The notes below the pieces were generated by a model. The model did not search any database. It was not told the DNA's origin and saw only the letters and a list, made by a program, of their open reading frames with translations. Positions 26,028-35,470 of a stretch of DNA of 41,042 nt are shown piece after piece (position 1 is the stretch's first letter; every line of letters starts with the position of its first letter). This DNA comes from Bizionia sp. (lineage in GTDB: Bacteria > Bacteroidota > Bacteroidia > Flavobacteriales > Flavobacteriaceae): NCBI GenBank assembly GCA_020631395.1, contig JAHDHI010000044.1:1-41042 (forward strand), read 5' to 3'. Position numbers and translations under genes: made by a program.

Positions 26028-28496
26028 TTACGAACCACACATTAGGCAATCGTCTCCTTCAGATTCTTTTGCTTGTGCAATGAGTGCTTTCATTTCATCG
26101 GCAGTCATTGGTTCTGCCTCTGCAGTCTCCTTTGCAAATTTGGCTGCTGTATTGGCTGCTTTTTGTTGTTTTTGCGAAACAACGGCTTCTGTAACCTTTA
26201 CGGGCTGTTCTATCGGCTCTGACTTCTTGGCTTTCTCAACGGTGAACTTGATCGCATCGACTGCACTTTTGGTTCTTAAATAGTACATTCCCGTTTTCAA
26301 GCCACTCTTCCATGCATAAAAGTGCATTGATGTTAATTTGGCCATTGTCGCCCCTTCCAAGAATAGATTCAATGATTGTGACTGATCTATGAAATAACCA
26401 CGTTGGCGAGACATGTCTATAATGTCTTTCATACTCAATTCCCAAACGGTCTTGTATAGATCCTTGATGTCTTGAGGAATTTCTTCGACTCCTTGAACAG
26501 AGCCATTGGCTCTCATAATTTCATTTTTTAGATTGTCATTCCAAAGTCCTAGCTCCACCAAATCTTCCAACAGGTGTTTATTTACTACGATAAACTCCCC
26601 AGACAATACACGACGTGTGTAGATGTTTGATGTATATGGTTCGAAACATTCATTGTTTCCTAGGATTTGAGATGTTGAAGCTGTTGGCATCGGTGCTACC
26701 AACAATGAGTTTCGCACACCGTGTTTAAGCACTTGCTTGCGTAACTTCTTCCAATCCCAAAGCCCACTCAACTCATCATCCTTTATTCCCCAAAGATTGT
26801 ATTGGAATTCACCTTTGCTTATTGGAGATCCTTCATACGTTTCATACGGCCCATCTGCTTTCGCTTCCTCCATGGAAGCAGTAACAGCTGCAAAGTACAA
26901 CGTTTCAAAAATGTCCTTGTTCAACTTTTTCGCCTCCTCGCTCGTAAAAGGCAAACGTAGTTTTATGAATGCATCTGCCAGCCCTTGTACTCCTAGACCT
27001 ACTGGTCTGTGACGGAAGTTGGAATTTTCGGCTTCTTTTACCGGATAGTAATTTCTATCTATTACTCGGTTTAAGTTCTTGGTTACTCGTTTTGTTATCC
27101 TAAACAATTCCTTATGGTCAAACGCTCCATTTTTAACGAACATTGGTAATGCAATCGATGCCAAATTACATACGGCAACTTCATCTGGAGAAGTATACTC
27201 CATAATTTCCGTACATAGGTTGGATGAACGGATCGTTCCTAAGTTTTTCTGGTTGGATTTGCGATTAGCTGCATCTTTGTACAACATATATGGTGTTCCA
27301 GTCTCAATTTGAGATTCCAATATCTTTTCCCAAAGATCACGAGCCTTTATTGTCTTGCGCCCTTTGCCTTCTGCTTCGTAACGTGCATACAGAGTTTCAA
27401 ACTCCTCACTATGCACATCACACAATCCAGGGCATTCGTTTGGACACATCAATGTCCATTCTTCGTTTTCTTCTACTCGTTTCATGAACAAGTCCGGCAT
27501 CCACATCGCATAAAATAAATCACGTGCACGCATTTCTTCTTTTCCATGGTTTTTCTTAAGATCCAAGAAATCGAAAATATCCGCATGCCATGGTTCTATG
27601 TACATTGCAAAGCTTCCTTTTCGCTTTCCTCCTCCTTGATCTACATAACGTGCTGTATCGTTAAATACTTGCAGCATTGGCACGATACCATTACTTGTGC
27701 CATTCGTTCCAGCTATGTAACTTCCCGTAGCACGTATGTTGTGGATAGACAATCCTATGCCACCTGCAGATTGTGAAATTCTTGCTGTTTGTTTCAAGGT
27801 ATCGTATATGCCATCGATGCTATCTTCTTTCATCGTCAATAGGAAACATGAAGACATCTGTGGCTTTGGCGTACCCGAATTGAACAAAGTTGGTGTTGCG
27901 TGTGTAAAGTACTTTTTAGACATTAGCTCGTAAGTCTCAATCGCAGCATCCAAATCGTTTAAATGTATTCCAATCGAAACACGCATTAACATATGCTGTG
28001 GTCTCTCTGCTATTTTGCCATTCAGTTTTAAGAGATATGAACGCTCCAATGTCTTGAATCCAAAATAGTCATAGCCAAAGTCTCTATTGTATATGATGGT
28101 AGAATCCAACTTTTCCTTGTTGTCCATGATTACCTTATACACCTCATCGGACAAAAGCGGCGCATCCTTTCCCGTTCTAGGGTTGATGTATGTATACAGG
28201 TCATGCATGACCTCGCTAAAAGTCTTCTTTGTGTTCTTGTGTAGGTTGGAAACGGAAATTCGTGCAGCCAATCTTGCATAATCTGGGTGTGCGGTCGTCA
28301 TTGTCGCTGCCACTTCTGCAGCCAGATTGTCCAGTTCGCTAGTTGTCACCCCGTCGTACAAACCCTCTATTACCCGCATTGCCACCTTTAAAGGGTCTAC
28401 AAGCTCATTCAAGCTATAGCATAGTTTACGAATTCTGGCAGTAATCTTGTCGAACATTATTTGTTCTTTTCTTCCGTCTCTTTTTATTACAAACAT
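26028..28496 (-). CDS. nrdA: Class I ribonucleoside-diphosphate reductase, alpha subunit
   Basis: The enzyme reduces NDPs to dNDPs with the NrdB radical cofactor. The 822-residue product has an N-terminal ATP-cone (about 1-90) for overall activity control. Active-site residues are visible: Cys217 (MSSCFLL) and Cys443 (AVCNLAS) as the redox pair, and Asn426, Cys428 and Glu430 (NLCTE) as the catalytic triad. The C-terminal shuttle pair is Cys817 and Cys820 (DDCLMCGS). It follows nrdB but after 238 bases, with an exact promoter of its own (28561-28590), so the subunits may not be transcribed strictly together. A terminator follows. Confidence 0.96.
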   Translation of the reverse strand: MFVIKRDGRKEQIMFDKITARIRKLCYSLNELVDPLKVAMRVIEGLYDGVTTSELDNLAAEVAATMTTAHPDYARLAARISVSNLHKNTKKTFSEVMHDLYTYINPRTGKDAPLLSDEVYKVIMDNKEKLDSTIIYNRDFGYDYFGFKTLERSYLLKLNGKIAERPQHMLMRVSIGIHLNDLDAAIETYELMSKKYFTHATPTLFNSGTPKPQMSSCFLLTMKEDSIDGIYDTLKQTARISQSAGGIGLSIHNIRATGSYIAGTNGTSNGIVPMLQVFNDTARYVDQGGGKRKGSFAMYIEPWHADIFDFLDLKKNHGKEEMRARDLFYAMWMPDLFMKRVEENEEWTLMCPNECPGLCDVHSEEFETLYARYEAEGKGRKTIKARDLWEKILESQIETGTPYMLYKDAANRKSNQKNLGTIRSSNLCTEIMEYTSPDEVAVCNLASIALPMFVKNGAFDHKELFRITKRVTKNLNRVIDRNYYPVKEAENSNFRHRPVGLGVQGLADAFIKLRLPFTSEEAKKLNKDIFETLYFAAVTASMEEAKADGPYETYEGSPISKGEFQYNLWGIKDDELSGLWDWKKLRKQVLKHGVRNSLLVAPMPTASTSQILGNNECFEPYTSNIYTRRVLSGEFIVVNKHLLEDLVELGLWNDNLKNEIMRANGSVQGVEEIPQDIKDLYKTVWELSMKDIIDMSRQRGYFIDQSQSLNLFLEGATMAKLTSMHFYAWKSGLKTGMYYLRTKSAVDAIKFTVEKAKKSEPIEQPVKVTEAVVSQKQQKAANTAAKFAKETAEAEPMTADEMKALIAQAKESEGDDCLMCGS

Positions 28497-28515
28497 ACTT
28501 TACACTTTTTTTATA

Positions 28516-28544
28516 TTTTTTCTGAATCACCCATTCAGAAAAAA
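28516..28544 (-). other. Leader hairpin just before the nrdA start
   Basis: A 12-bp perfect inverted repeat (TTTTTTCTGAAT at 28516-28527 with ATTCAGAAAAAA at 28533-28544, 5-base loop) lies in the predicted nrdA leader, ending 20 bases before the ATG. It has no following T run on the minus strand, so a role in translation control or mRNA stability is more likely than termination. Confidence 0.5.
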
Positions 28545-28560
28545 GGTTAGTTGGTTATTC

Positions 28561-28590
28561 CAAATTTATAACGTGCTACTCAAAAGCAAA
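28561..28590 (-). promoter_or_regulatory. -33/-7 promoter of nrdA
   Basis: On the minus strand TTTG (28587-28590), an 18-base spacer and TAAATTTG (28561-28568) match the Bacteroidota promoter well. The transcript would start about 60 bases before nrdA and include the leader hairpin. Confidence 0.65.
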
Positions 28591-28700
28591 TTACATTTTC
28601 GGTCAATGAATTAATTATAATCGTACTAATTTGTTTCTATCTAGCACATTTAGATTTCACAGAAACTATTAGTTCTATTTTTATATGGTTTTTATTAGAT

Positions 28701-28719
28701 TCCTATTTTCAAAATAGGA
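28701..28719 (-). other. Hairpin just after nrdB
   Basis: TCCTATTTT and AAAATAGGA flank one central base, a perfect inverted repeat 15 bases after the nrdB stop. On the minus strand no T run follows, so it may be a weak terminator, an RNA-stabilising end, or a protein site between nrdB and the nrdA promoter. Confidence 0.4.
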
Positions 28720-28734
28720 TTTGCACGACACTGT

Positions 28735-29715
28735 CTAAAAATCAGCATCAAAACTGAATTTATCGTCTTCTTCTTCTTTATTTAGCACTCCTGCCTTTTG
28801 ATATTCCGATACTCGCTTCTCGAAAAAATTTGTTTTTCCTTGAAGTGAAATCATATCCATAAAGTCGAAAGGATTGGCTGTATTGTATTCTTTTTCACAA
28901 CCTAGTTCTCCTAAAAGCCTATCGGTTACAAATTCCAAGTACTGCTCCATCAATTTGGCATTCATACCAATTAAACTTGCAGGCAGGGATTCTGTGATAA
29001 ATTCTCTTTCTATGTTTAGGGCATCAACAATAATTTCCCTTATTCTTTCTTTTGGCACCTTGTTCACCAAGTGTGTCTCATGCAAATGCACAGCAAAATC
29101 ACAATGCACTCCTTCATCCCTGGATATCAATTCGTTTGAAAAAGTAAGACCTGGCATCAAACCACGTTTCTTCAACCAGAAAATGGAACAAAATGCTCCA
29201 GAGAAGAAAATGCCTTCTACTGCTGCAAACGCAATCAAGCGCTCGGCAAAACTTGGAGATTCTATCCATTTGAGAGCCCAATCTGCTTTTTTCTTGATAG
29301 CAGGAAAGGTGTCTATGGCATTGAACAGGTTGTTTTTTTCCTTTTCATCTTTAACGTAGGTATCTATCAACAACGAATACGTTTCACTGTGAATGTTCTC
29401 CATCATTATTTGAAATCCATAAAAGAACTTTGCCTCACTATATTGTACTTCGTTCACGAAGTTTTCAGCCAAGTTTTCATTTACAATCCCATCACTGGCT
29501 GCAAAAAATGCCAAGATGTGTTTTATGAAATAGCGTTCATCATCGGTCAACTTATCTTTCCAATCGGTAAGATCTTGATGCAAATCAATCTCTTCTGCCG
29601 TCCAAAAACTTGCTTCAGACTTCTTATACCACTCCCAAATATCATGGTGTTGGATAGGAAATATCACAAATCTATCTTTATTTTCTTGTAATATTGGTTC
29701 GACGTTTTGAGACAT
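28735..29715 (-). CDS. nrdB: Class I ribonucleoside-diphosphate reductase, beta subunit
   Basis: The 326-residue protein carries the di-iron cofactor that supplies the radical to NrdA. Predicted metal ligands are Asp75 (FAASDG), Glu106 and His109 (MENIHSETY), Glu167 (AVEGIFFSG), Glu201 and His204 (SRDEGVHCD). The radical Tyr is present at 113 in IHSETYSLL, which points to a tyrosyl-radical (class Ia-like) enzyme rather than a Tyr-less variant. The acidic C-terminus ending FSFDADF is the expected tail that docks on the alpha subunit. It is first in order, with nrdA downstream on the same strand. Confidence 0.96.
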   Translation of the reverse strand: MSQNVEPILQENKDRFVIFPIQHHDIWEWYKKSEASFWTAEEIDLHQDLTDWKDKLTDDERYFIKHILAFFAASDGIVNENLAENFVNEVQYSEAKFFYGFQIMMENIHSETYSLLIDTYVKDEKEKNNLFNAIDTFPAIKKKADWALKWIESPSFAERLIAFAAVEGIFFSGAFCSIFWLKKRGLMPGLTFSNELISRDEGVHCDFAVHLHETHLVNKVPKERIREIIVDALNIEREFITESLPASLIGMNAKLMEQYLEFVTDRLLGELGCEKEYNTANPFDFMDMISLQGKTNFFEKRVSEYQKAGVLNKEEEDDKFSFDADF

Positions 29716-30080
29716 ATTTTTACTTTGTTTTTTGTAAGGATTTTAATGTGAAATTTACACTCTGTTTGAGACTAACAAAGATTGAAAATTACATCTAATT
29801 GTGAAAGGGGGATAAGCCTAAAACTTTACAAAGTTTTTAACACCACATGTTGAAATGTGATGCTACTAGCATGTTTTATTGAGGTTCGAAGTGTTTTTGT
29901 TTTTTTGATAATTATTTTTTGACAATTCTCAAATAAATGAATTTTGATTTTCATCAAAGCTAGGAACGCTCTGATGACAAGGGGTTTCAAATGCAACTAA
30001 AAAGAAATCATACAGTTAGTCCAAAATATAGACATTTATGGATTTACGATTTCACAGAAGTTTTTTTCTAAAAAAGGGGA
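29716..30080. other. Gene-free spacer upstream of nrdB
   Basis: No gene is visible. Two inverted repeats stand out: AAACTTT-AC-AAAGTTT at 29821-29836 and CACAT-N6-ATGTG at 29844-29859, about 105-145 bases before the nrdB ATG. They are possible regulator sites. I see no match to the NrdR box pattern known from Proteobacteria. No exact TAnnTTTG toward nrdB was found; AATCTTTG on the minus strand (29776-29783) misses by one base. Confidence 0.45.
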
Positions 30081-30653
30081 TTATCTATTAAACTTTTCCG
30101 TTGCTACTTTTTCAAGTTCTCCATACCAATCCTCTCCAAATTTTCTAATGAGTGCTTCCTTTACGAATTTATAGATTGGGACCTGCAATTCTTTCCCCAA
30201 GGAACAAGCATCGTCACATATGTTCCATCTATTGTAATTTATCGCGGAGAATTCACTGTATTCCTTTACTCGTATCGGGTACAGATGGCAAGATATCGGT
30301 TTTTTCCAAGTAACGTGCCCTTGATTATAGGCTTCTTCTATTCCACAAAGGGCCGTTTTCTTCTCATCGAATATAACATAGGCACAATCCGCTCCATTTA
30401 TCAATGGTGTTTCCAATTCTCCAAAATCACTCTTTATGTATGTTCCTTGGGATTCTATTGCATCTATCCCCTCTTGACGCAAAAAGGGCTTTACCTTGGG
30501 ATAGACATTCTGCAATATTTGAGCTTCTTCTTCCGTCAATGGTGCTCCTGCATCACCATCTATGCAACAAGCCCCTTTGCAAGCTGAAAGATTACACACG
30601 AAATCGTTTTCTATAATTTCTTCTGAAACTATCGTTTTCCCTATCTGAAACAT
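30081..30653 (-). CDS. DUF3109 family cysteine-rich protein
   Basis: The 190-residue product matches the DUF3109 pattern: an N-terminal cluster CNLSACKGACC (about 20-30), later cysteines in GADCAYVIF, ALCGIEEA, ISCHLYPIR and NICDDACSLG, with conserved His and Tyr around them. The spacing suggests metal or Fe-S binding, in line with the zinc/iron-chelating family YkgJ-like proteins. Function is not established. It has its own -7 box upstream and is divergent from the MarC gene. Confidence 0.85.
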   Translation of the reverse strand: MFQIGKTIVSEEIIENDFVCNLSACKGACCIDGDAGAPLTEEEAQILQNVYPKVKPFLRQEGIDAIESQGTYIKSDFGELETPLINGADCAYVIFDEKKTALCGIEEAYNQGHVTWKKPISCHLYPIRVKEYSEFSAINYNRWNICDDACSLGKELQVPIYKFVKEALIRKFGEDWYGELEKVATEKFNR

Positions 30654-30677
30654 AAATACTAATTCTAAAAGACACTA

Positions 30678-30685
30678 CAAATATA
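30678..30685 (-). promoter_or_regulatory. -7 promoter box for the DUF3109 gene
   Basis: The minus strand reads TATATTTG, an exact TAnnTTTG match, giving a leader of about 20 bases. No clear -33 TTG is seen at the right distance. Confidence 0.5.
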
Positions 30686-30767
30686 AAGCTTATTGACAGA
30701 AAAGTAGCATCTTAAAAAACACTTAAAGTTCACATTGGTTTAATGCGCCATATAAATGCGAAAGCAC

Positions 30768-30775
30768 TATTTTTG
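30768..30775 (+). promoter_or_regulatory. -7 promoter box for the MarC operon
   Basis: TATTTTTG matches TAnnTTTG exactly, about 25 bases before the MarC ATG. The nearest upstream TTG (30735-30737) is too far for a standard -33. Confidence 0.5.
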
Positions 30776-30800
30776 TCAAAACTTTTAAAAGTACGAAACT

Positions 30801-31385
30801 ATGCTACTTAATTTTAAAGAGATACTTACCGCGTTCATGGTTCTTTTTGCTGTGATAGACATTATTGGAAACATTCCAATCATTATAGACTTGCGTAAAA
30901 AGGTTGGACACATTCAAAGCGAAAAAGCCTCCATAATAGCTGGTATTATTATGATCGTCTTCTTGTTTCTTGGTCAGAGTTTATTGTCGCTCATTGGCAT
31001 AGATGTCAACTCCTTTGCCGTTGCTGGTGCTTTTATTCTCTTCTTTATTGCTTTGGAAATGATTTTGGGAATCACCCTTTACAAGGATGACGATGAGGGT
31101 AGCCCAATTACGGCTTCTGTCTTTCCGTTGGCTTTTCCTTTGATTGCTGGACCTGGAAGCTTGACAACCTTGCTTTCCTTGCGTGCGGAGTTTAGAATAG
31201 AGAACATTATCATAGCTGTCATATTAAATGTTATATTTATATATATCGTACTTAAAACCTCAAAACGCATCGAACGTTTTATTGGGCCAAATGGCATTAA
31301 AATCATCCGTAAGGTATTTGGAGTGATCTTATTGGCCATTGCCGTAAAACTATTTGCCCATAACATTAAAGCGTTGTTGGCTTAA
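30801..31385 (+). CDS. MarC family (UPF0056) membrane protein
   Basis: The 194-residue product has six hydrophobic segments and the MarC pattern: FAVIDIIGNIPIIIDL near the N-terminus, GAFILFFIALEMILG, and FPLAFPLIAGPGSLTTLLSL in the middle. Despite its name, the family is not tied to multidrug resistance, and its substrate is unknown. It is first of three closely packed genes; the next starts 18 bases after its stop. Confidence 0.9.
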   Translation: MLLNFKEILTAFMVLFAVIDIIGNIPIIIDLRKKVGHIQSEKASIIAGIIMIVFLFLGQSLLSLIGIDVNSFAVAGAFILFFIALEMILGITLYKDDDEGSPITASVFPLAFPLIAGPGSLTTLLSLRAEFRIENIIIAVILNVIFIYIVLKTSKRIERFIGPNGIKIIRKVFGVILLAIAVKLFAHNIKALLA

Positions 31386-31403
31386 ACAAAAAATCACATA
31401 TAG

Positions 31404-31601
31404 ATGAAAATATTCACATACATATTTAGCATTGTCGCCACTGGTTTGATTATTTACAATGTGACGAGAATTAACTGGAACACGCCTTTGGAAGGAGACA
31501 ATACCGTTGCTTTAATCACAATTTTTGCTGCACTTTGCGCCATTGTATTATTGCAAATTCTGCGCATTTCCAAAAAGATAGAAAAACAATCCAAGAAGTA
31601 A
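31404..31601 (+). CDS. Small two-segment membrane protein
   Basis: The 65-residue product has two membrane segments (IFTYIFSIVATGLIIYNV and VALITIFAALCAIVLLQILR) joined by a short loop and a lysine-rich tail (SKKIEKQSKK) that should face the cytoplasm. No family is recognised. It lies between the MarC gene and the FAD protein, and its stop overlaps the next start (TAATG), so it is probably a real, translated member of the operon. Confidence 0.7.
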   Translation: MKIFTYIFSIVATGLIIYNVTRINWNTPLEGDNTVALITIFAALCAIVLLQILRISKKIEKQSKK

Positions 31602-32203
31602 TGTTGGACACTTTAATAATTGGTGGCGGTGCAGCAGGTTTGTCATGCGCTCTTGTTTTAGGGTCTGGTTTGAGCAAGCCTTTTGCAAAAGATAAAACCA
31701 TAGCCATAATTACCCATCAAAAAGCATCTCATCTGCAAAACGCCATGCTAAACAATGCTTTGGGACTAACTCCCGGCACGTTGGGGAAGGACATTCTAAC
31801 TGAAGGAAAGAAACAACTAGCACAATTGTATCCTGATGTAAGACAGATTGAAAAGGAAAAGGTTATTGAAATTTCCAGGCAAGCCGAAGGCTTTATGGTA
31901 ACGACAAATAAAAACAGCCACACGGCCAAACACATCGTAGTTGCTGTTGGCTACACAAATTTAATGAAAATAAAAGGGCTGGAGAAACATATGGAACCTC
32001 ACCCGAGAGCTGCCGCAAGAAAAGAGCGAATTTGGCTTAGAAACGACAATCATTTAATTGAAAAAGGACTTTATGTTGCTGGAACTTTGGCAGGTTGGAG
32101 AAGTCAATTCTCCATTGCAGCCGGCAGTGGTGCTCAAGTAGCTACAGACATTTTAACACTTTGGAACGAAGGCAAACACACCAAAGTGCACGATAAGGTT
32201 TAA
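31601..32203 (+). CDS. Short FAD-dependent oxidoreductase (thioredoxin-reductase-like)
   Basis: From the ATG at 31601 the 200-residue product begins with a dinucleotide-binding motif (TLIIGGGAAGLSCALVLG) and ends with a second FAD-contact motif (GLYVAGTLAGWRSQFSIAAG). The NAD(P)H-binding domain found between these parts in thioredoxin reductases is missing, so it is a one-domain version that must receive electrons differently or bind FAD for another purpose. A longer frame from 31535 overlaps the previous gene and is rejected; the ATG overlaps that gene's stop by one base (TAATG). It converges with the S41 protease gene, 6 bases apart. Confidence 0.82.
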   Translation: MLDTLIIGGGAAGLSCALVLGSGLSKPFAKDKTIAIITHQKASHLQNAMLNNALGLTPGTLGKDILTEGKKQLAQLYPDVRQIEKEKVIEISRQAEGFMVTTNKNSHTAKHIVVAVGYTNLMKIKGLEKHMEPHPRAAARKERIWLRNDNHLIEKGLYVAGTLAGWRSQFSIAAGSGAQVATDILTLWNEGKHTKVHDKV

Positions 32204-32209
32204 AGGAGC

Positions 32210-33799
32210 TCATTCTCCTTTGCTCAACGCAATAACTTCTTCTATCATTACATCTTTTTGATTGACAACCTCTTCAAATGCACCATTTCCATACAATTGA
32301 TCTGCAAGTGCTGCCTTTATGTATTGTTTCACTTCTTTTTTGTAGGCAACGAATACAATGTTTGTTCTTCGTTTTATTTTTAAATATTCCTCAAAGTCCA
32401 CGACCACCTGGTCATCGACTTCGTAATTGGATATGAAATCCTCACGAGAAATGTTTTCGAGCGTTCCCCTATACTTTTCCAATTCCTCAAAGGCAAAATA
32501 GTTGATATAACCTCGGCGTTGCAAAAAAGTAATGGTCTCATTTTGCATGTTCGTATCCAACGCCACGAACACATCTGGAATGATTCCTCCTCCTCCGTAG
32601 ACCACCTTTCCTTTCGGAGTCGTGAATTTCAATGAATCTGCAACTTCAATTTTTTCTGGATCCAAGAGCTCTCCACTATCCAATCTAGAATAGTAGTCAT
32701 CAAAATAATCTCTATTCCCTTTTTCGTACGAACGTTGTATGGAACGTCCCGTTGGCGTGTAATACCTTGACACCGTCAAACGTACCGCGCTTCCGTCTCC
32801 CAATTGCATTTCACGCTGTACCAATCCCTTTCCATACGAACGCCTTCCTACGATGGTTCCCTTGTCGTTGTCCTGCAAGGCTCCTGCAACTATCTCACTT
32901 GCTGATGCGGAGTTTTCATCGATCATGACATAGATATGACCATCTTCAAAATCACCTCGTTTCGTTGCAAAGCTTTTTTCAATCTTCCCTCTTTTGTTCT
33001 TGGTAAATAGAATAAGTTTGTCATCTTCCAAGAATTCGTCCACTATCTGCTCTGCAATTCCTAAAAACCCTCCAGGGTTGTCCCTTAAGTCCAATGCAAG
33101 TTCTATTGCCCCCTGCCTCTTCAACTTCTTCAGTTCCCGTTTGAATTCCTTATATGTGGATTCTGCAAATCTATTTATTTTAATGTATCCCAAAGTTTCC
33201 GTCAACATATATGAGGCATCGACACTCTTAATTGGGATGTGATCCCGTTTTACTTTGAACTTTAGCAACTCGGACTCTCCTTTTCTATATACTTCTAAAA
33301 GCACATCCGTATCTATTGGTCCCTTCAGTCTTTTAACCAGATCCCCATTGGACAAATCTCTGCCATACAATGAATCGCCATTGGCAAAGACGATGCGATC
33401 TCCACCTCTTATTCCTGCTTTTGCGCTAGGCCCACCTTCTATCGCCCTAATTACGGCTATGGAATCCCTGTATGGGTAAAAGCTGATGCCTATGCCTACG
33501 AAATCCCCTTTCATGTTTTCCGCAACACGTTCCATGTCCTCCTTCGGGATGTATACGGAATGTGGATCCAAATTCTCCAAGATTCCATTTACGGTAACAT
33601 CGACGATGCTATCCGTATTTATCTCGTCGACATATTCATAGTCTATATAATCTATGAGTCTATTTAACTTGTCTTTTTTACTGTTTGACGTAAACAATCG
33701 ATCCGAACCATCTTTGAAGTTTAATTTTCCTCCAATAAAAATACCGACAGCAACAGCTGTTCCAATAATTAAAGGCAAATATTTCTTATATGTATTCAT
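32210..33799 (-). CDS. S41 family C-terminal processing peptidase with PDZ domain
   Basis: The 529-residue product has an N-terminal membrane anchor or signal (YLPLIIGTAVAVGIFIGG), a PDZ domain (about 95-180, with FVGIGISF and GPSAKAGIRGGDRI) and an S41 catalytic domain. The Ser nucleophile lies in NSASASEIVAGAL (about 296-308) and the Lys base is at 324 in SYGKGLVQ; LDLRDNPGG is also typical. It should cleave unfolded or tagged proteins in the periplasm. Its ATG overlaps the stop of the dCMP deaminase gene by one base (TAATG), so the two are translated together. Confidence 0.94.
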   Translation of the reverse strand: MNTYKKYLPLIIGTAVAVGIFIGGKLNFKDGSDRLFTSNSKKDKLNRLIDYIDYEYVDEINTDSIVDVTVNGILENLDPHSVYIPKEDMERVAENMKGDFVGIGISFYPYRDSIAVIRAIEGGPSAKAGIRGGDRIVFANGDSLYGRDLSNGDLVKRLKGPIDTDVLLEVYRKGESELLKFKVKRDHIPIKSVDASYMLTETLGYIKINRFAESTYKEFKRELKKLKRQGAIELALDLRDNPGGFLGIAEQIVDEFLEDDKLILFTKNKRGKIEKSFATKRGDFEDGHIYVMIDENSASASEIVAGALQDNDKGTIVGRRSYGKGLVQREMQLGDGSAVRLTVSRYYTPTGRSIQRSYEKGNRDYFDDYYSRLDSGELLDPEKIEVADSLKFTTPKGKVVYGGGGIIPDVFVALDTNMQNETITFLQRRGYINYFAFEELEKYRGTLENISREDFISNYEVDDQVVVDFEEYLKIKRRTNIVFVAYKKEVKQYIKAALADQLYGNGAFEEVVNQKDVMIEEVIALSKGE

Positions 33800-34230
33800 T
33801 AGGCTTTCAAATCTTCAATTTGGTGTAATTTAATCCCTGCCTTTTCTAAAAACGCAAGACCGGAATCGTCTTTATAGCCATCTTTGTAAACCACTCTCAC
33901 TATTCCCGATTGATGTATCAACTTGCTACACTCCTTGCAAGGAGACATCGTAATGTACAATGTTGCCCCTTTGCAGGATTGCGTGGATGAAGCTACTTTT
34001 AAGATGGCATTGGCTTCGGCGTGCAAAACATACCATTTCGTGTACCCTTCGTCGTCTTCGCAAAAATTTTCAAACCCCGTGGGGGTTCCATTGAATCCAT
34101 CGGAAATTATCATTCTATCCTTAACTATGAGTGCTCCTACCTGCTTTCTTTTGCAAAAGGAGAGCTTTCCCCATTCTTCTGCAATTCTCAAATACGCTTT
34201 GTCGTATTTATGTTGTTTATGTTTTGGCAT
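33799..34230 (-). CDS. dCMP deaminase family protein
   Basis: The 143-residue cytoplasmic enzyme has the zinc deaminase motifs HAEANAI (His70, Glu72) and SPCKEC (Cys98, Cys101), and an N-terminal GKLSFCKRKQVGALIV segment typical of deoxycytidylate deaminases (ComEB-like). It would convert dCMP to dUMP for dTMP synthesis. It is translationally coupled to the S41 peptidase gene, a link without an obvious metabolic reason. Confidence 0.92.
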   Translation of the reverse strand: MPKHKQHKYDKAYLRIAEEWGKLSFCKRKQVGALIVKDRMIISDGFNGTPTGFENFCEDDEGYTKWYVLHAEANAILKVASSTQSCKGATLYITMSPCKECSKLIHQSGIVRVVYKDGYKDDSGLAFLEKAGIKLHQIEDLKA

Positions 34231-34470
34231 TGATTTTTATAAAACTGTTTTTGCTCGTCTAGAAGAATGGTAGAAATGGGTCTAGGTCAAACTACCCATA
34301 CATATCCTTCTCAAGCTGATTATTCCATTTGCAAAAACGAAATACTATCATAACAAACTAATACAACGAAGATAAGCGGTTAGTATTTTAATTACAATGC
34401 AAAAAAGAAGATTTATGAAAACTTTATGCAATTGGCGTCAAAACAGCAACAAAGGATTTAGCCGAACCTT

Positions 34471-35058
34471 TTAAAAGATGTTTCTATTCAATAGCATGGG
34501 AATCACCAATCCGACAACAATGGCAGAGACGACCATTACCCAATCCCTTTTGGAGAACCTGAAAACAGTTTGGGTCAAATATCCCAAGAACAGTACTATG
34601 AACACGATAATCACTTGCGCAATCTCTATCCCGAGAGCAAATTCCAAAAGCGTAACTAGTTTATTGTCTCCTTTGCCAACCAGCATGGTCAATTCTCTTG
34701 CAAAGCCCAAACCATGCACCAAACCAAAGAACAACGTGGAAAAAAACAAAACTCCTATTTTCTCTTTTTGCGCGCCTTTCCCAGCCGTAAAGACATTGAA
34801 GATTGCCACTATGAATATGGTGACAGGGATTAAGAACTCGATGATGTTCGCAGAAATTCTTATCGCTCCGTAGGTCGCTAAAATTAGAGACAGCGTGTGC
34901 CCTACCGTAAAAACGGTAACCAACAAAAAGACACGTTTCCAATCCTTGAACAGATAAGGCACCGTTAATACTATTAAAAACAAAACGTGATCGTAAGCGT
35001 TTATGTCCAATACATGATTGATACCATATTGTATGTTAAACCAAAGTTCTTCCAACAT
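34471..35058 (-). CDS. HupE/UreJ-like membrane protein
   Basis: The 195-residue product has six or seven hydrophobic segments with His and Asp residues inside them: YDHVLFLIVL, FTVGHTLSLILATYG, FGLVHGLGFA and FALGIEIAQV. That pattern fits the HupE/UreJ_2 family. HupE/UreJ relatives are linked to nickel or cobalt uptake for hydrogenase and urease, but no such enzyme is encoded here, so the metal role is only a family-level suggestion. It has a good promoter of its own. Confidence 0.85.
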   Translation of the reverse strand: MLEELWFNIQYGINHVLDINAYDHVLFLIVLTVPYLFKDWKRVFLLVTVFTVGHTLSLILATYGAIRISANIIEFLIPVTIFIVAIFNVFTAGKGAQKEKIGVLFFSTLFFGLVHGLGFARELTMLVGKGDNKLVTLLEFALGIEIAQVIIVFIVLFLGYLTQTVFRFSKRDWVMVVSAIVVGLVIPMLLNRNIF

Positions 35059-35083
35059 TGTAAGTCTGATTTTTAGGGTGACT

Positions 35084-35115
35084 CAAATATACATTAAAAA
35101 ACAAAAAAAAGACAA
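35084..35115 (-). promoter_or_regulatory. -33/-7 promoter of the HupE-like gene
   Basis: On the minus strand TTG (35113-35115), a 21-base spacer and TATATTTG (35084-35091) fit the Bacteroidota promoter, giving a leader of about 20 bases. Confidence 0.6.
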
Positions 35116-35362
35116 CAATATTCATCGTTTTGCATCATCTACGGGGTACATCATTGCATTCCAAGGACAATCAACAAATATAAAACACCACATTTTTTCA
35201 ATTCTCCTTTGGCTTTTAGATGTACAGCATCAAAAAGCATTTTTTTCATAAAGCTCTTATTGATTTTCAATAGCATTCGTGTTACCATATTTTAAACAAA
35301 TAACAATCAAAATGTTAAGATTTGCATTTTATCCTTATTTCCCTTCCGAAAAGCTACAATTC

Positions 35363-35385
35363 AATGTCATTCAGCTAATTAATTT
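35363..35385 (+). promoter_or_regulatory. Shared 23-base element upstream of chitinase 1
   Basis: The 23 bases (beginning AATGTCATTCAGCTAA) are identical to those at 37493-37515 before the second chitinase. It ends 85 bases before the ATG. A shared activator site is the simplest reading. Confidence 0.65.
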
Positions 35386-35470
35386 CACAAAACTCAAGGT
35401 TATCTTTACTTTCCACCCAGAAACAACTGAATGTTAATTCATTAACTTTTTTTAACAATTTAATTAAACC

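Larger units (their letters stand above)
35059..35470. other. Divergent spacer between HupE-like gene and first chitinase
   Basis: No gene is visible. It holds the HupE-like promoter near 35084 and, at 35363-35385, the 23-base element shared with the second chitinase. A TATCTTTA sequence (35401-35408) close to the TAnnTTTG consensus lies 15 bases after that element and may be the chitinase -7 box. Confidence 0.6.

Noticed and set aside
29821-29859. NrdR boxes upstream of nrdB
   Set aside because: The inverted repeats found do not resemble the known NrdR box, and no paired sites at box spacing are present.
31535-31600. N-terminal extension of the FAD protein
   Set aside because: It overlaps the end of the preceding small gene, and the dinucleotide-binding motif starts right at the ATG at 31601.
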